A stretch of DNA of 64,000 bases. Origin: CAVUCE01 sp963739985. Lineage in GTDB: Bacteria > Bacteroidota > Ignavibacteria > Ignavibacteriales > Ignavibacteriaceae. Shown piece by piece: positions 61,756 to 64,000 of the stretch. Both the position numbers and the translations under genes were made by a program. Numbering within the stretch: the stretch's first letter is position 1; each line of letters opens with the position of its first letter. Under the pieces are notes generated by a model. That model did no database searches. It was not told where the DNA came from and saw nothing but the letters and a program-made list of their open reading frames with translations. The DNA is taken from NCBI GenBank assembly GCA_963739985.1, contig CAVUCE010000005.1, positions 124,001 through 188,000 of the forward strand. Direction: 5' to 3'.

Positions 61756-62214
61756 TTATTTAATTGTCCTTCTTCTCATTCCTTCTTGTTTGGGAAGTAA
61801 TTCATCTTCATAATTGGAAAAAATATCTTCAACAATTTGTTCGGTTGGAACAGTTTCCCTTATATCTTTTTTATACTGATGAAAAGCTGCATCAAAAGCG
61901 GCTTTTATGCTTTTGATTTCTTTTTCAACTTTATCAATTGAACCTGTATAAGTTCCGTCGGCGTATTTTTGTGTTAATGCAAGAAGTTGTTCGGCTTTAA
62001 TTACAAGATCATCTGAGGCAGCTTTAGCGTCTTTAACTAAAGCTTCACCGCGTTTCTTTGCATTTCTTATATAAGAATCAATTTCGTTTTTTATGTTGTT
62101 TCTTAATTCTTCACCACTAAAAGGAGTGAATAGAAATGTTGCTGCGCTTCCAATTATTCCTCCAACTAAAAATGCCGTAAGTCCGACTGATGAATTTTGA
62201 TTATCATTTCCCAT
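61756..62214 (-). CDS. YtxH-domain envelope/membrane protein
   Basis: 152 residues. One helix near the N-terminus (about 10-27, 'VGLTAFLVGGIIGSAATFLFTPFSGEELRNNIKNEID') is the YtxH signature, followed by a long charged coiled coil ('KKRGEALVKDAKAASDDLVIKAEQLLALTQKYADG') and a Glu/Arg-rich end ('LPKQEGMRRRTIK'). YtxH proteins are small stress-induced membrane proteins with unknown function (Bacillus YtxH is under SigB). The ATG at 62212-62214 gives the usual size. The gene is alone. Confidence 0.88.
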   Translation of the reverse strand: MGNDNQNSSVGLTAFLVGGIIGSAATFLFTPFSGEELRNNIKNEIDSYIRNAKKRGEALVKDAKAASDDLVIKAEQLLALTQKYADGTYTGSIDKVEKEIKSIKAAFDAAFHQYKKDIRETVPTEQIVEDIFSNYEDELLPKQEGMRRRTIK

Positions 62215-62406
62215 TTTTATCCTCCGGGTAATACATTCAAAAAATATTTATCGATACTTCCTTACAATAATATTTTATCTCTTGTTTTTCAAGCAACTAA
62301 ATTATGAGTTGTAATTAAAAATGATGAACGGACGTTTATTAAATTTATTGCAACAATCATAATTTATTTATAGGTTTTATGAATAAAAAAAACTCGGGGG
62401 AGTAAA

Positions 62407-62859
62407 ATGGTTACTAAAGATGCCATTGAGAGTTTCCTTTCTTGTAAAACAATAGCCATCGCGGGTGTTTCAAAAAGCGGTAAAAAATTCGGTAACACAA
62501 TCTTTAAAGAATTAAAGAGTAAAGGCTATTCTGTTTTTGTAATAAATCCTAATGCAGAAAAAATTAATGGTGAAATTGTTTATCCTAATATATACAGTTT
62601 GCCACAAAAGCCTGATGGACTTGTACTAGTTGTAAAACCGAATGTTACTGAACAAATTGTTAGTGACGCATATATTAGCGGAATAAAAAATATTTGGATG
62701 CAACAAGGGGCGGAATCTCACGAAGCAATTAAATTTTGTTTAGAAAATGATATAAACGTGGTCTATCGCGAATGTATATTAATGTTTCTGGAACCTTTGG
62801 CTATTTTACATCGTTTTCATCGAGGAATAAATAAAATTGTGGGTAAATATCCGCAATAA
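62407..62859 (+). CDS. CoA-binding Rossmann protein (YccU/CoA_binding_2 type)
   Basis: 150 residues. The Rossmann motif 'IAIAGVSKSGKKFGNTIFKELKSKGYSVFVINPNAE' is followed by 'YPNIYSLPQKPDGLVLVVKPNVTEQIVSDAYISGIKNIWMQQGAESHEAIKFCLENDINVVYRECILMFLEPL'. Short CoA-binding proteins of this kind have succinyl-CoA-ligase-like nucleotide folds and no known reaction. GGGGGAG before the ATG (about 10 nt) is a usable ribosome site. The gene is single, with a promoter presumably within the 192 bp upstream. Confidence 0.92.
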   Translation: MVTKDAIESFLSCKTIAIAGVSKSGKKFGNTIFKELKSKGYSVFVINPNAEKINGEIVYPNIYSLPQKPDGLVLVVKPNVTEQIVSDAYISGIKNIWMQQGAESHEAIKFCLENDINVVYRECILMFLEPLAILHRFHRGINKIVGKYPQ

Positions 62860-62939
62860 TAATTAATATAAAGTTTGATAAAATCCGAATAAGATATATT
62901 TTAGCATATTATTCGTAACGATTATCCGGATACCACTTA

Positions 62940-64000
62940 ATGAGCTCATTCGAATGGACATACGAACTGCGATTTATAGTTGCTCTTGCGCTTGGTTTGT
63001 TAATAGGACTTGAACGCGAGAGCAGAAATGTTGAACACAGTGGTAAAACTTTTGCCGGAGTTCGGACTTATGCATTAATTAGCTTGTTTGGTTTTGGATG
63101 CGGCTGGTTATATCATCTTAATATTCAGTTTGCTGTTCCTGTTGGTGTTATTGCTGTTAGTGGACTAATACTTTCCGCTTATCTGGCAAAATTAAAAACC
63201 GGAAGAGTCGGTTGGACAAGCGAGATGGCGGCTTTACTTACTTTTATTGTTGGTGTTTTATCGTTACTAGCCGACGTATGGGTCCCGATGGCTCTTGGTA
63301 TTACCGCCACTCTTTTACTCTCCGAAAAATCAGAAATTGAAAAGTACGTTGAGAAGTTAGATAAATCAGAATTTCTTGCTGTTATAAAATTCCTACTTGT
63401 TACAATCATAATTTTGCCGGCACTTCCAGACAAAGAATACACACGCTTTAAGTTAAATCCTACTCATATCTGGCAGATTGTAATTATGGTTTCAACTATC
63501 GGGTTTGTCGGATATTTCTTAATAAAGAAATTCGGAAATCGCGTTGGACTGTGGTTATCAGGCGTGTTAGGCGGAATTGTTTCGAGTACCGCAGTAAGTA
63601 TTGCTGTTGGTAACATTGCAAAAAAGGATCCCGTAAGGGGGAAAAACGCACTACAAGCTTCAATATTTGCAAGTAGTGTAATGTATATTAGAATTCTGGT
63701 TTTAATTTTGATTTTAAATCCTGCATTGATCCCTTTTTTATGGTGGCGATTAGTTGCACTTTCTTTAATTGGAGTTGCACTGGGTTTATCAATTAAAACC
63801 AACGAACAACCTTCTTCCGTTAATTCGGTTTCAACATTGCAAAATCCCTTTGAACTGAAACCTGCAGTTATGTTTGCCGCTTTGTTTGTATTATTATCAA
63901 TAATAACGGTGTTGGTGAAACAATATTTCGGCAATAGCGGGTTGTTAAGTTTATCCGCAATTGTTGGTGTCACTGATATTGATCCGTTTATTTTGTCTTT
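62940..64000 (+). CDS. MgtC/DUF4010-type membrane protein, partial (3' end off window)
   Basis: The frame starts at the ATG 62940-62942 and stays open to the window end (353 full codons). The N-terminal part is MgtC/SapB-like ('ELRFIVALALGLLIGLERESRNVEHSGKTFAGVRTYALISLFGFGCGWLYHL'). It is followed by many hydrophobic helices, including 'SGVLGGIVSSTAVSIAVGNIAKKDP' and 'GLLSLSAIVGVTDIDPF', as in MgtC-DUF4010 fusions. These are inner-membrane proteins, perhaps linked to Mg2+ or acid homeostasis; their transport function is not established. The C-terminus is missing, so the length cannot be compared. Confidence 0.9.
   Translation, partial: MSSFEWTYELRFIVALALGLLIGLERESRNVEHSGKTFAGVRTYALISLFGFGCGWLYHLNIQFAVPVGVIAVSGLILSAYLAKLKTGRVGWTSEMAALLTFIVGVLSLLADVWVPMALGITATLLLSEKSEIEKYVEKLDKSEFLAVIKFLLVTIIILPALPDKEYTRFKLNPTHIWQIVIMVSTIGFVGYFLIKKFGNRVGLWLSGVLGGIVSSTAVSIAVGNIAKKDPVRGKNALQASIFASSVMYIRILVLILILNPALIPFLWWRLVALSLIGVALGLSIKTNEQPSSVNSVSTLQNPFELKPAVMFAALFVLLSIITVLVKQYFGNSGLLSLSAIVGVTDIDPFILS

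Noticed and set aside
63179..63973. Two long minus-strand frames inside the MgtC-type gene
   Set aside because: They oppose a clear membrane protein; their translations lack domain features.

Overview
The window is a low-GC, gene-dense bacterial chromosome segment. It carries about 59 protein-coding genes, the first and last running off the ends, and no rRNA, tRNA, CRISPR array, prophage or complete transposase. Gene content suggests a member of the FCB group, most likely Ignavibacteriota/Chlorobiota or a close Bacteroidota relative. The grounds are the many Sec/lipobox lipoproteins, DUF3857-transglutaminase and DUF4252 proteins, a TPR-fused histidine kinase, PduS/PduT microcompartment homologues outside any enteric context, and generally weak Shine-Dalgarno sites. 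This assignment is inference from gene families; no marker gene allows it to be proved here.

Layout: 1-1127 Rieske/FAD reductase (cut by the window edge); 1280-2266 aldo/keto reductase; 2636-7396 a four-gene envelope cluster (two lipoproteins, a beta-barrel/transglutaminase fusion, a FecR-like secreted protein) with a triple-hairpin element between the lipoprotein genes; 7726-12636 mscL, mfd and a Cof-type HAD phosphatase; 12739-14733 DUF3857 transglutaminase lipoprotein; 14774-14912 first copy of a MITE-like element; 15193-20019 a flavoprotein, pduT-like and pduS-like genes and an ammonium transporter; 20248-25646 hemH, orphan TPR histidine kinase, corA, MarR-GNAT fusion; 25760-33227 glycogen phosphorylase, VOC dioxygenase-like, trpF-like, RsiV-like lipoprotein, RidA, DUF4405 protein, AlkD-like; 33368-37448 CHRD protein, alpha/beta hydrolase, DinB, beta-CASP nuclease; 37705-39895 a compact ECF sigma/anti-sigma/DUF4252 x2 operon with a visible ECF-type promoter; 39948-45724 transporters and membrane proteins; 46051-57123 a set rich in stress and ion-homeostasis functions (a 41-residue membrane protein, carbonic anhydrase, PEBP, second MITE copy, CBS, BON, GH15, ClC, site-2 protease-CBS, HAD, MFS); 57338-64000 transglutaminase lipoprotein, MFS, EamA, a frameshifted TauE/SafE gene, YtxH, CoA-binding protein and the start of an MgtC/DUF4010 membrane protein.

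How the genes work together: most are short transcription units of one or two genes, often closed by intrinsic terminators that can be seen as hairpins. Three groups look like real multi-gene systems: the envelope cluster (2636-7396), the pduS-pduT pair (16428-18400) and the ECF operon (37705-39895). Glycogen phosphorylase and the GH15 glucoamylase both release glucose units from glucans but lie 21 kb apart.

Leading candidates for something undescribed: (i) the envelope cluster with its barrel-transglutaminase fusion and TTG-coupled start; (ii) the PduT-like shell protein that appears to lack the cluster-ligating cysteine although its PduS partner is intact; (iii) the two near-identical ~122-bp inverted-repeat elements and the three GGGACAAG palindromes; (iv) the structured intergenic elements at 6358-6442 and 48631-48703.
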